Origin: Collinsella aerofaciens
GTDB taxonomy: Bacteria > Actinomycetota > Coriobacteriia > Coriobacteriales > Coriobacteriaceae
DNA: 64,000 nt
Assembly (NCBI GenBank): GCA_030826265.1
Contig: JAPJOH010000004.1
Location: 49,496 to 113,495, forward strand
Reading direction: 5' to 3'
Shown: positions 1 to 7,416 of the stretch, piece by piece
How positions within the stretch are numbered: position 1 is the stretch's first letter
Layout of the letters: the number at the start of each line of letters is the position of its first letter
Program-made: the position numbers and the translations under genes
The notes under the pieces: model-generated
The model's input: only the letters and a program-made list of their open reading frames with translations
The model's database searches: none
Told to the model about the DNA's origin: nothing

Positions 1-429
1 GCCTACCACGAGCTGTACGGCAAGGAGGTCAAGTACTGCTGCGACCGCAAGGAGGCCAAGGACCACGGTGCCGATAAGGGCAACCTGCTGGGTTATGAGC
101 CCAAGGACGGCGACCGTGTGGTCATGGTCGAGGACGTTACCACCAGCGGCAAGTCCATCGACGAGACCTATCCCAAGGTCAAGGCTGCTGCCGATGTCGA
201 GATCAAGGGCCTGATCGTGTCCCTCAACCGCATGGAGGTCGGCAAGGGCGGTGTGACCACCGCGCAGAAGGAGATCGAGGCCAAGTACGGTTTCCCCGTC
301 GCGAGCATCGTCTCCATGGCTGAGGTCGTCGAGACCCTCTACAACCACGAGATCGACGGCAAGGTTGTCATCGACGACGAGCTCAAGACCGCCATCGACG
401 CCTACTACGAGCAGTACGGAGCACGTTAG
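1..429 (+). CDS. pyrE: Orotate phosphoribosyltransferase, C-terminal part
   Basis: The frame is open from base 1, so the start codon lies outside the window and about 142 C-terminal codons are visible. PyrE joins orotate to PRPP to give OMP in pyrimidine synthesis. The PRPP-binding signature VEDVTTSGKS is visible around codons 43-52, preceded by a Lys-rich stretch (DRKEAKDHG) typical of the PyrE flexible loop. The protein ends DAYYEQYGAR, a normal end for the family. The G of its TAG stop is also the first base of the hairpin of a structured element that follows directly. Confidence 0.92.
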   Translation, partial: AYHELYGKEVKYCCDRKEAKDHGADKGNLLGYEPKDGDRVVMVEDVTTSGKSIDETYPKVKAAADVEIKGLIVSLNRMEVGKGGVTTAQKEIEAKYGFPVASIVSMAEVVETLYNHEIDGKVVIDDELKTAIDAYYEQYGAR

Positions 430-568
430 TTACGGCGTTTTACCAAACGCCGTAACTGCTCGACGCTGCGCGGGCCGCATTTGGACAATCTGACGTTCAA
501 CTTCAAGGGCGCGACCAGAAGGTCAGCGCCCTTTCGTTTCACGTCACCTTGTCTCAAATGCGACCCGC
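429..568 (+). ncRNA. Structured element, copy 1 (three-stem RNA candidate)
   Basis: Hairpin I pairs 429-440 with 445-456 around a TACC loop. Outer stem II pairs 470-483 with 555-568 (13 of 14 pairs). It encloses hairpin III, in which 505-512 pairs with 526-533 beneath an invariant GACCAGAAGGTC tip and a bulged A at 525. Copies at 3872-4009 and 23798-23931 keep the same architecture with different paired sequences. Conserved unpaired parts are the stretch around CGACGCTGC after hairpin I, CAATCTG before hairpin III and CACCTTG after it. All three copies follow a stop codon on the plus strand. It may be a 3' RNA, a terminator or a small mobile element. Confidence 0.6.
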
Positions 569-659
569 TCGCTGTCCGTTCTCTACCTGCGGCGTCGTCT
601 TGCTCCGAATGCGGCTCGCTCGCTGTCGTTGCCGAAACATCGGCGTTGCCGGACTAGTC

Positions 660-685
660 ATTGGGGACGTTCATAAATGACTACT
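660..685 (+). repeat. GGGGACGTTC dispersed repeat fragment
   Basis: The text CATTGGGGACGTTCATAAATG matches copies near 4117, 23990 and 63945 in this window. It lies just downstream of the structured element in two of these places. Confidence 0.5.
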
Positions 686-692
686 CAGGAAT

Positions 693-756
693 GAGCGTGG
701 ATAATCTCCCGTTTTTGGCCTGTGTGCAGGCTCAAAGTGGGAGATTATCCACGCTC
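693..756 (+). repeat. GGATAATCTCCC palindrome, copy 1
   Basis: Two perfect 18-bp arms (693-710 GAGCGTGGATAATCTCCC and 739-756) enclose a 28-nt centre. A second copy in the same orientation lies at 2129-2198, so the pair flanks the Fic gene as direct repeats. Confidence 0.85.
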
Positions 757-782
757 GCTTTAATTTGCCTGGGTTGCGATGC

Positions 783-1955
783 CTATCTAATCGGCTCGGC
801 GTCTTCCCTGAGAATCGAAAGATACTCTTCATACCCGTACTGCCGGTATCTCTGTCTTGACTCGTCGAGCGGACGGAGGATACCCAATTCTTCAAATGAT
901 TTGACGAGCGAGCTCGCGGTACTCCTGCCGATATCGAGTTGGGCAGCGATGAATGCGGTGTCGACGATGGGGTGCTCTTCAAGAATGCCCAACAGCCTTT
1001 GCCCGTTTGCAGCAGTCCTTCCGAGATTTTCGGTAATGGTTGCTGTGGAACGGTTATGGAGGTCAACAAGGTTTTTTAAAGACCCTACCGAGTCCTTCGC
1101 ACTTTCGAGAAGACTGTTGCAGAAAAACTCTATCCATTCCTCGTAAGTGCCTCTCTCCCTTACGGATGTGAGTTGCCGGTAGTACTCGCTTCGATTTTTC
1201 TTGAACTGGAACGATGGATAGAACAAGCAAGAATGAAGAACGCCATCATTGATGAGCATAAGTGTAATGAGAAGCCTGCCCAGGCGACCGTTTCCGTCTA
1301 GGAATGGATGGGCAGTTTCAAATTGGTAATGGACGAGCGCCGCCCGCACAATCGGATCCATTTCGACTTGAGGCTCATTGATAAAGCGTTCGAGGTCCTG
1401 GAGCGTGTTACTCAAATCTTCAATGTTTGGAGGGACAAACGATGCGGTTGCAATGGTGCAGCCTGAGGGGCCAATCCAGTTTTGTGAGGAGCGCAGCTCG
1501 CCTGGATTCTTCTCCGTTCCGCGCACTCCGTCCAGCAGGACCGCATGAACTTGCCTAAGAAGTCTCGTGCACAAGGGCATCTTTTTGAGCAGTTCTACGC
1601 CGCGGTCGACAGCACGGACGTAATTCACGACGTCTGCGACATCTTTATGATGGAGTTGTGTTTGCGATGGACTAAGTAGGTCGTCAAACGTGCACTGGGT
1701 TCCCTCAATTTGCGAAGAAAGGAGTGCTTCTTTGCGCACGTACATTGTCAGATACATGTCGGCGTTGGGAACAAAGTAGAGCATGCCTTCAAGCTCTCCA
1801 AGCTTTCGTGAGCATGCGGAAAGCGTGCGATAGGTTTCCTCGGTGAGGTTTAGCTGCCTCAATGATTGCAAGGGCGTTGGAAAAAACGAATAGTAAGCCA
1901 ATTTCCCCGATAGATTATTGCGGAGCGTTCCCTGGCCGTTCTCCTCGATTTGCAT
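783..1955 (-). CDS. Fic family protein (probable AMPylase) with C-terminal winged helix
   Basis: This 390-residue protein carries the Fic catalytic motif HPFLDGNGRLGR, which in the family transfers AMP or another nucleotide moiety to protein hydroxyls. The N-terminal region has SSQIEGT, matching the (S/T)xxxE(G/N) inhibitory helix of class II Fic proteins, so activity is probably self-restrained. The C-terminus contains a helix-turn-helix (about residues 325-355, IGRSTASSLVKSFEELGIL). The ATG at 1955 is preferred over the one at 1967 because GGAGG lies just upstream of it. The gene is more AT-rich than its neighbours and sits between two copies of the same palindrome, which suggests acquisition. 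The substrate is unknown. Confidence 0.88.
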   Translation of the reverse strand: MQIEENGQGTLRNNLSGKLAYYSFFPTPLQSLRQLNLTEETYRTLSACSRKLGELEGMLYFVPNADMYLTMYVRKEALLSSQIEGTQCTFDDLLSPSQTQLHHKDVADVVNYVRAVDRGVELLKKMPLCTRLLRQVHAVLLDGVRGTEKNPGELRSSQNWIGPSGCTIATASFVPPNIEDLSNTLQDLERFINEPQVEMDPIVRAALVHYQFETAHPFLDGNGRLGRLLITLMLINDGVLHSCLFYPSFQFKKNRSEYYRQLTSVRERGTYEEWIEFFCNSLLESAKDSVGSLKNLVDLHNRSTATITENLGRTAANGQRLLGILEEHPIVDTAFIAAQLDIGRSTASSLVKSFEELGILRPLDESRQRYRQYGYEEYLSILREDAEPIR

Positions 1956-2004
1956 CGTGCCCTCCATATCTTTAGTGCCGGAAACTCGTTATTAGGCTAA
2001 TCAT

Positions 2005-2052
2005 ATCAATTCTAATAACGAGTTTAAGGATTAAATAGTTATTAGAATTGAT
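2005..2052. promoter_or_regulatory. Operator-like inverted repeat upstream of the Fic gene
   Basis: Perfect 15-bp arms ATCAATTCTAATAAC (2005-2019) and GTTATTAGAATTGAT (2038-2052) are separated by 18 bp. Further CGTTATTA half sites occur at 1987 and 2078. The cluster lies in the Fic promoter region. Binding by the Fic protein's own C-terminal winged helix (autorepression) is an inference. Confidence 0.7.
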
Positions 2053-2128
2053 GTAAACAATCTAATGATAAAAAGTCGTTATTACTTGACCATGGAGCTC
2101 GGCTTGGTACAAGGGGGTCATCCAAAAT

Positions 2129-2198
2129 GAACGTGGATAATCTCCCGTTTTTGGCTCGGTGACGGCCTCAAAGTCAAAGTGGGAGATTATCCACGCTC
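2129..2198 (+). repeat. GGATAATCTCCC palindrome, copy 2
   Basis: Arms 2129-2146 and 2181-2198 pair with one mismatch. The right arm is identical to that of copy 1, and the start of the centre (GTTTTTGGC) is also conserved. It lies downstream of the Fic promoter region in the same orientation as copy 1. Confidence 0.85.
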
Positions 2199-2308
2199 GT
2201 TAGTTAAGCGTCCGAAAATCCACACTCGCCAAACCTACCAAAAAGGGACGGGTTTATTTTGGCACGTTTCGGTCGGTATCAGGAAGTGTCAGGGACGGGG
2301 CGGCGGCA

Positions 2309-2454
2309 GGACTCGAGAGCGAAAAGAAGTATCGGGTTTGGTGCGCCCGCTTCTGCCCGTCCCGTGCGCAGACGATACTCGGCTTATCGACCCGCGATGC
2401 AAAGGAGATGCTCGTCCCGCGAGCACTACCGGGAAGGGCTCGCGATTCGAGTCC
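2309..2454 (+). other. Possible structured RNA upstream of the PTS IIA gene
   Basis: No protein gene is apparent in this GC-rich stretch. Several nested pairings are possible: 2309-2316 with 2447-2454 (8 bp), 2328-2334 with 2373-2379 (7 bp), and the hairpin TGCTCG/CGAGCA near 2409-2425. It does not match the sequence signatures I know for tRNA, tmRNA, RNase P, SRP or T-box RNA. It may be a small RNA or the leader of an upstream transcript. Confidence 0.25.
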
Positions 2455-2459
2455 CCACC

Positions 2460-2488
2460 TTAGCATTTGAACCATTTGGCACTATAAT
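2460..2488 (+). promoter_or_regulatory. Promoter for the PTS IIA gene
   Basis: A TATAAT box at 2483-2488 lies 17 bp after a weak -35 TTAGCA at 2460-2465. The RBS AAGAGGAG follows at about 2523-2530, before the ATG at 2538. Confidence 0.6.
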
Positions 2489-2537
2489 CACCATAGGCAT
2501 GCGCATAACGTTGCGCTTAATCAAGAGGAGAAAACGT

Positions 2538-3074
2538 ATGGGTCTGTTTGACATGTTTAAGAAGAAGGCTGAGCCCGCGGCTGCCGCTGCTCCGGCCTCC
2601 ATCTCTGCTTCTGCTGGCGCCGACGTGCTGTGCTCGCCCGTCAAGGGCAAGGTCATCAAGATGGCTGACGTGCCCGATCCCGTCTTTGGTGGCGAGGTTC
2701 TGGGCAAGGGCTGTGCTGTGTGGCCCGAGGACGATCTGGTCTACGCTCCCTGCGACGGTAAGGTGACCGTCACCATGGGTCACGCCGTGGGCCTGCAGTC
2801 CGATAGCGGCATCGAGGTTCTGGTGCACGTTGGTGTCGATACCGTCAACATGAACGGCGACGGCTTCGAGGGCTTCGTCAAGGCCGACGACGTCGTGAAG
2901 GCCGGCCAGCCCATTCTCAAGATCGACCGCGCCAAGATCGCTGCTGCCGGTTACAAGGACTGCGTCGTGGTGGCCGTGTCCAACACCGCCGAGTTTGCCG
3001 ATGTCGAGCTTACCGTCGAGGCCGACTCCGCCGTCGCCGCCGGTGACGCCATCGTTAAGGTCGTTCGCAAGTAA
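2538..3074 (+). CDS. crr: Glucose-type PTS IIA component (Crr-like)
   Basis: This 178-residue soluble protein matches the whole glucose-family EIIA fold and carries no EIIB or EIIC domain. The phosphorylated histidine lies in GIEVLVHVGVDTVNMNGDGF and the second active-site histidine in MGHAVGLQSDSG. It relays phosphate from HPr to a sugar permease encoded elsewhere and may regulate other proteins. The first 28 residues are an Ala/Lys-rich leader (MGLFDMFKKK). The ATG at 2538 follows AAGAGGAG, and a Rho-independent terminator follows the stop codon, so it is probably transcribed alone. Confidence 0.9.
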   Translation: MGLFDMFKKKAEPAAAAAPASISASAGADVLCSPVKGKVIKMADVPDPVFGGEVLGKGCAVWPEDDLVYAPCDGKVTVTMGHAVGLQSDSGIEVLVHVGVDTVNMNGDGFEGFVKADDVVKAGQPILKIDRAKIAAAGYKDCVVVAVSNTAEFADVELTVEADSAVAAGDAIVKVVRK

Positions 3075-3100
3075 ACTGCGGCGTCCAAAGGATGTGCAAG

Positions 3101-3130
3101 GGTGGTCGGGTTTTCCGGCCACCTTTTTTA
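3101..3130 (+). terminator. Rho-independent terminator after the PTS IIA gene
   Basis: GGTGGTCGG and CCGGCCACC form a stem, followed by seven T residues. Confidence 0.85.
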
Positions 3131-3310
3131 TTGCACCGTGGGGAAGCGTTTTATTGCACGTTGGGCGGGCTTGCAAACCGTTCGGACGCTAAAACGAACC
3201 GACCGCGCCTTCGCGTTGCCGAGGGTGTTCATAAGTGGATAGTATGGGCTTACTTATTACAACGTGCGCCGTGTCTGGGAAGCACGGTGCCGCTTATTGG
3301 GAGGAACAAC

Positions 3311-3868
3311 ATGAAAAAGAAGCTGCTGCTTGCGCCCCTCATGGCCGTCTTGGTTGCATGCGTGGTCTTGCTTTCCGGCTGTGGAGGTCCTTCGGTTGAG
3401 GAGCTCATCACCGAGGATCTTACGACGCAGTTTGACGAGGTCAAGAACGGTGGCGACGACTTCCTTTCTGGTCTGGAGGAGGCTTCGGGCGACGAGTTCG
3501 AGCAGCTGGGTATCGATCCCAAGGAGTATGCCAAGACCTATCTCGAGGGCTTTGACTACAAGATCGGCGACGTGACGGTCGACGAAGACAAGGGTGTCGC
3601 GACCGCCGAGGTCTCTATCACCTGCAAGTCTATGAACAAGATCGTCGAGGACTTCTCCACCCAGTATCAGGAGAAGGTCGCCGCGCTTGATACGGTTCCT
3701 TCCGATGACGAGCTGTACAAGATGGCCGGTCAGGTTATGGTCGATGTGACCAAGGCCACCGAGCCCAGGAAGACCACGGTTATCTTCAAGTACACCTGCA
3801 ACGACGACGGCGAGTGGTCTGCCGACGACTCCGTCAACTCCGAGATGATGGATGCAATGCTGAGCTAG
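3311..3868 (+). CDS. Putative lipoprotein of unknown function
   Basis: The 185-residue product begins with a basic n-region (MKKKLLLAP), a hydrophobic core and the lipobox LLSGC, so it should be a lipid-anchored exported protein. The mature part is acidic (GGDDFLSGLEEASGDEFEQLG) and helical at first, then has alternating segments such as GVATAEVSITCKS that suggest a small beta-sheet domain. It resembles the generic DUF-type lipoproteins of Coriobacteriia, but no function can be assigned. GGGAGGAAC precedes the ATG. A structured element begins 4 bp after the stop codon. Confidence 0.8.
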   Translation: MKKKLLLAPLMAVLVACVVLLSGCGGPSVEELITEDLTTQFDEVKNGGDDFLSGLEEASGDEFEQLGIDPKEYAKTYLEGFDYKIGDVTVDEDKGVATAEVSITCKSMNKIVEDFSTQYQEKVAALDTVPSDDELYKMAGQVMVDVTKATEPRKTTVIFKYTCNDDGEWSADDSVNSEMMDAMLS

Positions 3869-3871
3869 TTC

Positions 3872-4009
3872 GTTGCGGCGTTTTACCAAACGCCGCAACT
3901 GCTCGACGCTGCAAGCCCGCCAGAGCGGCAATCTGCCTTTCAACTTCGGCGGCATGACCAGAAGGTCAATGCCGCCTCGTTTCAAGGCACCTTGCTCGCT
4001 CTGGCGGGC
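3872..4009 (+). ncRNA. Structured element, copy 2
   Basis: Hairpin I pairs 3872-3883 with 3888-3899 (12 bp, TACC loop). Outer stem II pairs 3915-3927 with 3997-4009 (13 perfect bp). Hairpin III pairs 3948-3955 with 3969-3976 beneath GACCAGAAGGTC, with a bulged A at 3968. Compared with copy 1, the stem II and stem III sequences are changed on both strands while pairing is kept. Confidence 0.6.
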
Positions 4010-4115
4010 TTTCGCTGTCGTTGCCAAAACAACGGTGTTCCCTTGGCTGGCTTAAAGTGGCGCTTGTACCTGTGGCGTTGCCATCGCTGAAGTAGTCATT
4101 GGGAAGGCGGCAGCT

Positions 4116-4165
4116 GGGGACGTTCCTTTTCTGCCGGTAGTTGGGGACACTCCTTGTGCCAGCGT
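4116..4165 (+). repeat. GGGGACGTTCCTTTT dispersed repeat
   Basis: The motif GGGGACGTTCCTTTTCTGCC is followed by GGGGACACTCCTTGTGCC. A similar pair occurs at 24040-24090 and a partial copy at 63945. Confidence 0.5.
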
Positions 4166-4190
4166 TGCATCGAGTGCTTGGGAAGATGCG

Positions 4191-4350
4191 ACCCGGTTTT
4201 TGGCCGAATAGTGGGTCGCATTTTCCGGATGGGGTGGGTTGCGGAAAGTGCGACCCGGAATATTGCTCTGAAACGGGATGCGGTTTCCCTGATGCGCCTC
4301 AAACGGAAAGCATATCCCATTCCGGAGCTCCAAAACGGGATGCGCTTTCC
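4191..4350. repeat. Three-unit palindrome array, family GGAAA-TGCG-CCC, array 1
   Basis: The units are 4191-4226 (36 bp), 4243-4288 (46 bp) and 4305-4350 (46 bp). Units 2 and 3 start exactly 62 bp apart. Each unit reads GGAAAnnGCGnCCC...GGGnnGCnnTTTCC, an imperfect inverted repeat. Array 2 at 19065-19234 has the same unit length and period. The array fills the gap between the structured element and the convergent phosphatase gene, and no protein gene is seen here. Confidence 0.8.
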
Positions 4351-4392
4351 GCGCGGAAGAATTGTCGCAGCTGCGTTAAGCAGTGTCGCTCG

Positions 4393-5061
4393 TTACTCGC
4401 CCAGAATCAGCGCCGCTAGCTCGTCCTGGGTGTCCACCACGTAGTCGGCGCCGGCGGACTCCAGCTCTGCGCGGCCGCGGAAGCCCCAGCTGACGCCTGC
4501 ACTCTTAAGGCCGGCGTTGTGACCGGTCAGGATATCGACATTGGAATCGCCCACATAGAGCGTGGTCGACGGATCGGCGCCCAGCTCCTCCATCACATGC
4601 AGCGTAACAGGCGCCTCGGGCTTGGGCGGAAACGCATCGACGCGGCCCTGCACCAGCGCAAAGCGCTCGGAACCAAAATACTTCTCGATAAGCGGAGCCG
4701 CCGAGACGTGGTCCTTGTTGGTGAGCACGGCAAGCTGAACGCCCGCGGCGCGTAGGCGGTCGAGCGTCTCGATCGTGCCGGCATAGGGGGCGGTGTGGTC
4801 TTCCTTGTGCTCGCCGTAGTAAGCCCTAAACTCGGCAAGCGCCTGCTCAAACATGCGGCCGTCGCCCGCATACTCGGCGGGCATAAAGCGCTCAACCAGC
4901 TTGAGCATGCCGTTTCCCACCTTGTAGCGGTACTCGTCTACGGCAAACGTGGGCCAGCCGTGCATCTCGCAGGTATGGTTGCCGGCGGCCGCCAGGTCCT
5001 CGAGTGTGTTGAGGATGGTGCCGTCCAGGTCAAAGATCACATGGGAAAAAGCTGCTGCCAT
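4393..5061 (-). CDS. HAD-superfamily phosphatase, phosphoglycolate phosphatase-like
   Basis: The 222-residue protein opens with the HAD motif I FDLDGTILNT, with the cap domain inserted after it. Motif II is AVLTNK (Thr of the hD/T loop), motif III the Lys in PPKPEAP, and motif IV YVGDSNVDILTGHNAG. These fit the Gph/PGMB-type subfamily, which removes phosphate from small metabolites such as 2-phosphoglycolate. The exact substrate cannot be read from sequence. The ATG at 5061 is chosen because GGGAG lies upstream and motif I then follows at once; longer starts lack an RBS. It lies downstream of hypE on the same strand with a 123-bp gap. Confidence 0.85.
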   Translation of the reverse strand: MAAAFSHVIFDLDGTILNTLEDLAAAGNHTCEMHGWPTFAVDEYRYKVGNGMLKLVERFMPAEYAGDGRMFEQALAEFRAYYGEHKEDHTAPYAGTIETLDRLRAAGVQLAVLTNKDHVSAAPLIEKYFGSERFALVQGRVDAFPPKPEAPVTLHVMEELGADPSTTLYVGDSNVDILTGHNAGLKSAGVSWGFRGRAELESAGADYVVDTQDELAALILGE

Positions 5062-5184
5062 AAAAACTCCCGTCATTGGGTTTAAAACGCACCCCATAAT
5101 ACTGGGCTTCCGCGTTGGGCGTGCTTGGAATCTGAACATCTCCAGGGGTATCAGGCCGCATCGCGCCGACCGTGTGGTTTCGCC

Positions 5185-6219
5185 CTAGCAAATCCTCGGC
5201 AGCTGTTCTCCCACGAGCATGTCGAGGATGCGGGTCGAGCCCCAGCCGGTGCGCACGCGCACGGCGGGGCGGGCGCCCTCGGCAAGTGGCAGCACGCGAC
5301 CGATGATGGCGGCGTTCTCGCCGTAGTGGGCGGCGCGCATGGCGCTCAGTGCGGCATCGGCTTGCTCGGCCGGTACGACGGCGACCATCTTGCCCTCGTT
5401 TGCCACCTGCAACACATCGTAGCCGAGCATCTCGCAGGCGGCCTGCACGTCGGGACGCACGGGCACGGCATCCTCGTCGACCTCCATGGCGACATTGCTG
5501 GCCTGGGCAAACTCGTTGAGTGTGGACGCTAGGCCACCGCGCGTGGGGTCGCGAAAGCAACGCGTGCCGGGCGCTGCGGCCAGAACGTCGGCAATCAGGT
5601 GGTTGAGCGGCGCGGCATCGCTTTCGATGGTGCTCGAAAACGCCAGACCCTCGCGTTGGCTCATGATAGCGATGCCGTGGTCACCCAGTGTACCTGAGAC
5701 CAGGATGACATCGCCGGGCTGGCAGTTTGCGCCGCTGAGCGCCACGCCCGCAGGCACCTCGCCCACGCCGGCGGTATTGATATAGACGCCGTCGGCCCCG
5801 CCGCGCTCGACCACCTTAGTGTCGCCCGTGATTATGGACACGCCCGCCTCGCGCGCCGTCTCGGCCATCGTCTGCACAATCTGGCGGAGCTTATCCATGG
5901 GATAGCCCTCTTCGAGGATAAAGCCGCACGACAGGTAGCGCACGTTGGCGCCCGAGGTCGCGACGTCGTTGACGGTTCCGCACACGGCGAGGCGGCCGAT
6001 GTTGCCACCGGGGAAGAACTGCGGCGAGACTACAAAGCTGTCGGTCGACATGGCGATGCGCCCGCTCGCGGGCAGCGCGGCGACGCCGGCATCGTTGCCT
6101 TCGAGCAGCTCGGGCGACCCAAAGGCATCCAAAAAGACCTCATCGATGATGCGTTTCATCATCTGGCCGCCGGAGCCGTGGCCCAGCAGGACGGTGCTAT
6201 CGGTAACGCTATGGGACAT
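5185..6219 (-). CDS. hypE: Hydrogenase maturation protein HypE
   Basis: HypE dehydrates a carbamoyl group on its C-terminal cysteine to a thiocyanate, the source of the CN ligands of NiFe-hydrogenase. The 344-residue protein begins LLGHGSGGQMMKRII, the HypE N-terminal signature, and ends PRIC, the essential C-terminal motif with its cysteine. AIR-synthase-like ATP-binding segments (GNDAGV, STDSFVV, GTVNDVATSGA, DPTRGGLA) are present in order. The ATG at 6219 follows GGAG; the upstream in-frame ATG is unsupported. It follows hypD by 84 bp. Confidence 0.95.
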   Translation of the reverse strand: MSHSVTDSTVLLGHGSGGQMMKRIIDEVFLDAFGSPELLEGNDAGVAALPASGRIAMSTDSFVVSPQFFPGGNIGRLAVCGTVNDVATSGANVRYLSCGFILEEGYPMDKLRQIVQTMAETAREAGVSIITGDTKVVERGGADGVYINTAGVGEVPAGVALSGANCQPGDVILVSGTLGDHGIAIMSQREGLAFSSTIESDAAPLNHLIADVLAAAPGTRCFRDPTRGGLASTLNEFAQASNVAMEVDEDAVPVRPDVQAACEMLGYDVLQVANEGKMVAVVPAEQADAALSAMRAAHYGENAAIIGRVLPLAEGARPAVRVRTGWGSTRILDMLVGEQLPRIC

Positions 6220-6303
6220 ATCGAAAACTCCAATCGTGGGTGGAATTATATGGGTGAGGCGCACCGTCGACTGGTCCGCCGTTCGTTAGAACGGCGGAAC
6301 CTA

Positions 6304-7416
6304 TTAGCCTCGGTAGCGGAAATATGCTGCGCAGCTGCCCTCGGAGCTCACCATGCAGGGGCCGACGGGATGCTCGGGCGTACAAGCGTGGCCGAACAGG
6401 GGGCAGTCGCTCGGCGTAATGGCCCCGCGCAGCACGTCGCCGCAGCGGCACCCGCGTGGCTCGACCGTCGGCTCGATGGGCACGTCAAAGCGCATGCTGG
6501 CATCAAAGTGCGAAAACTCGGGACGAATGGCGAGTCCTGAAGCCGCAATCGATCCCAGCCCGCGCCATGTGGTATCGCACGGCTCAAATACCTGCTCGAC
6601 CAGCTGGCGCGCCACGGGATTGCCGTCGGCATTGACGCCGCGACGGTAGGCGTTGTCGATCGCGGGTTGCCCCTCAACAACCATCTGGACCAGCATGCAG
6701 ATACCCTGCAAGATGTCGACCGGCTCAAATCCCGTTACCACGCCTGGAGTCTTAAACTCGTCGACCAAAAAGCCAAAGGGGGCCAAGCCCGTGATGGTGG
6801 CGACGTGGCCCGGCAGGATAAAGCCGTCGATGGCGGTCTCGGGGTCGTTAGCGATGGCGCGCAACGCCGGCGGCGTGGTCTTGTGGGCGCAATAGACCGA
6901 GAAATTCAAAAGCCCGCGCGCCTCGGCCTCCAAGATGGCGGCGGCGATGGTGGGCGTCGTAGTCTCAAAGCCCACGCCCATAAAAATGACCGGGCGATCA
7001 GGGTTTTGCTCGGCGATATCGAGTGCATCGAGCGGGGAGTAGACGATGCGAATATCGCGCCCCGCCGCCTTTTGCGCAGCGAGCGAGGTGGATGATCCGG
7101 GCACGCGCATCATGTCGCCAAAGGTGGTGATGATGGCGCCGTCTATGTTGGCGAGCGCGATTGCGTGGTCGATGTCGCGGTTGGCGGTGACGCAGACGGG
7201 GCAGCCCGGGCCGCTCAGCAGCTTGAGCCCGGCCGGCATAATGGAGCGAAAGCCATAGCGCCCGATGCTCACGGTATGTGTGCCGCAGACTTCCATAAGG
7301 CTGATGGCGCGGTCGCCGACAAGCTCATGAATGCGCTCGATGAGCTCGCGAGCCAGCTTGGAATCGCGAAATGCCGAAAAGTCGATACCGGAGCGCGCCG
7401 GCTGTCCGGCCGCCAC
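6304..7416 (-). CDS. hypD: Hydrogenase maturation protein HypD
   Basis: HypD is the Fe-S scaffold that, with HypC, assembles the Fe(CN)2CO unit. The 370-residue product has the family signatures MEVCGTHT, SGPGCPVC (active cysteines) and GFETTTP. It ends with the Cys-rich region CRCGDVLRGAITPSDCPLFGHAC, which should hold the [4Fe-4S] cluster. The start is GTG at 7416, overlapping the hypC stop codon by one base (TAGTG), so the two are translationally coupled. The length is normal for the family. Confidence 0.95.
   Translation of the reverse strand: MAAGQPARSGIDFSAFRDSKLARELIERIHELVGDRAISLMEVCGTHTVSIGRYGFRSIMPAGLKLLSGPGCPVCVTANRDIDHAIALANIDGAIITTFGDMMRVPGSSTSLAAQKAAGRDIRIVYSPLDALDIAEQNPDRPVIFMGVGFETTTPTIAAAILEAEARGLLNFSVYCAHKTTPPALRAIANDPETAIDGFILPGHVATITGLAPFGFLVDEFKTPGVVTGFEPVDILQGICMLVQMVVEGQPAIDNAYRRGVNADGNPVARQLVEQVFEPCDTTWRGLGSIAASGLAIRPEFSHFDASMRFDVPIEPTVEPRGCRCGDVLRGAITPSDCPLFGHACTPEHPVGPCMVSSEGSCAAYFRYRG

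Noticed and set aside
2400..2460. tRNA (for example tRNA-Sec) suggested by a GATTCGAGTCC stretch
   Set aside because: No T stem, acceptor stem or anticodon arm can be drawn around it.
4191..4350. CRISPR array
   Set aside because: Repeats are long palindromes with few units and the gaps are short and partly conserved. No cas genes are present.
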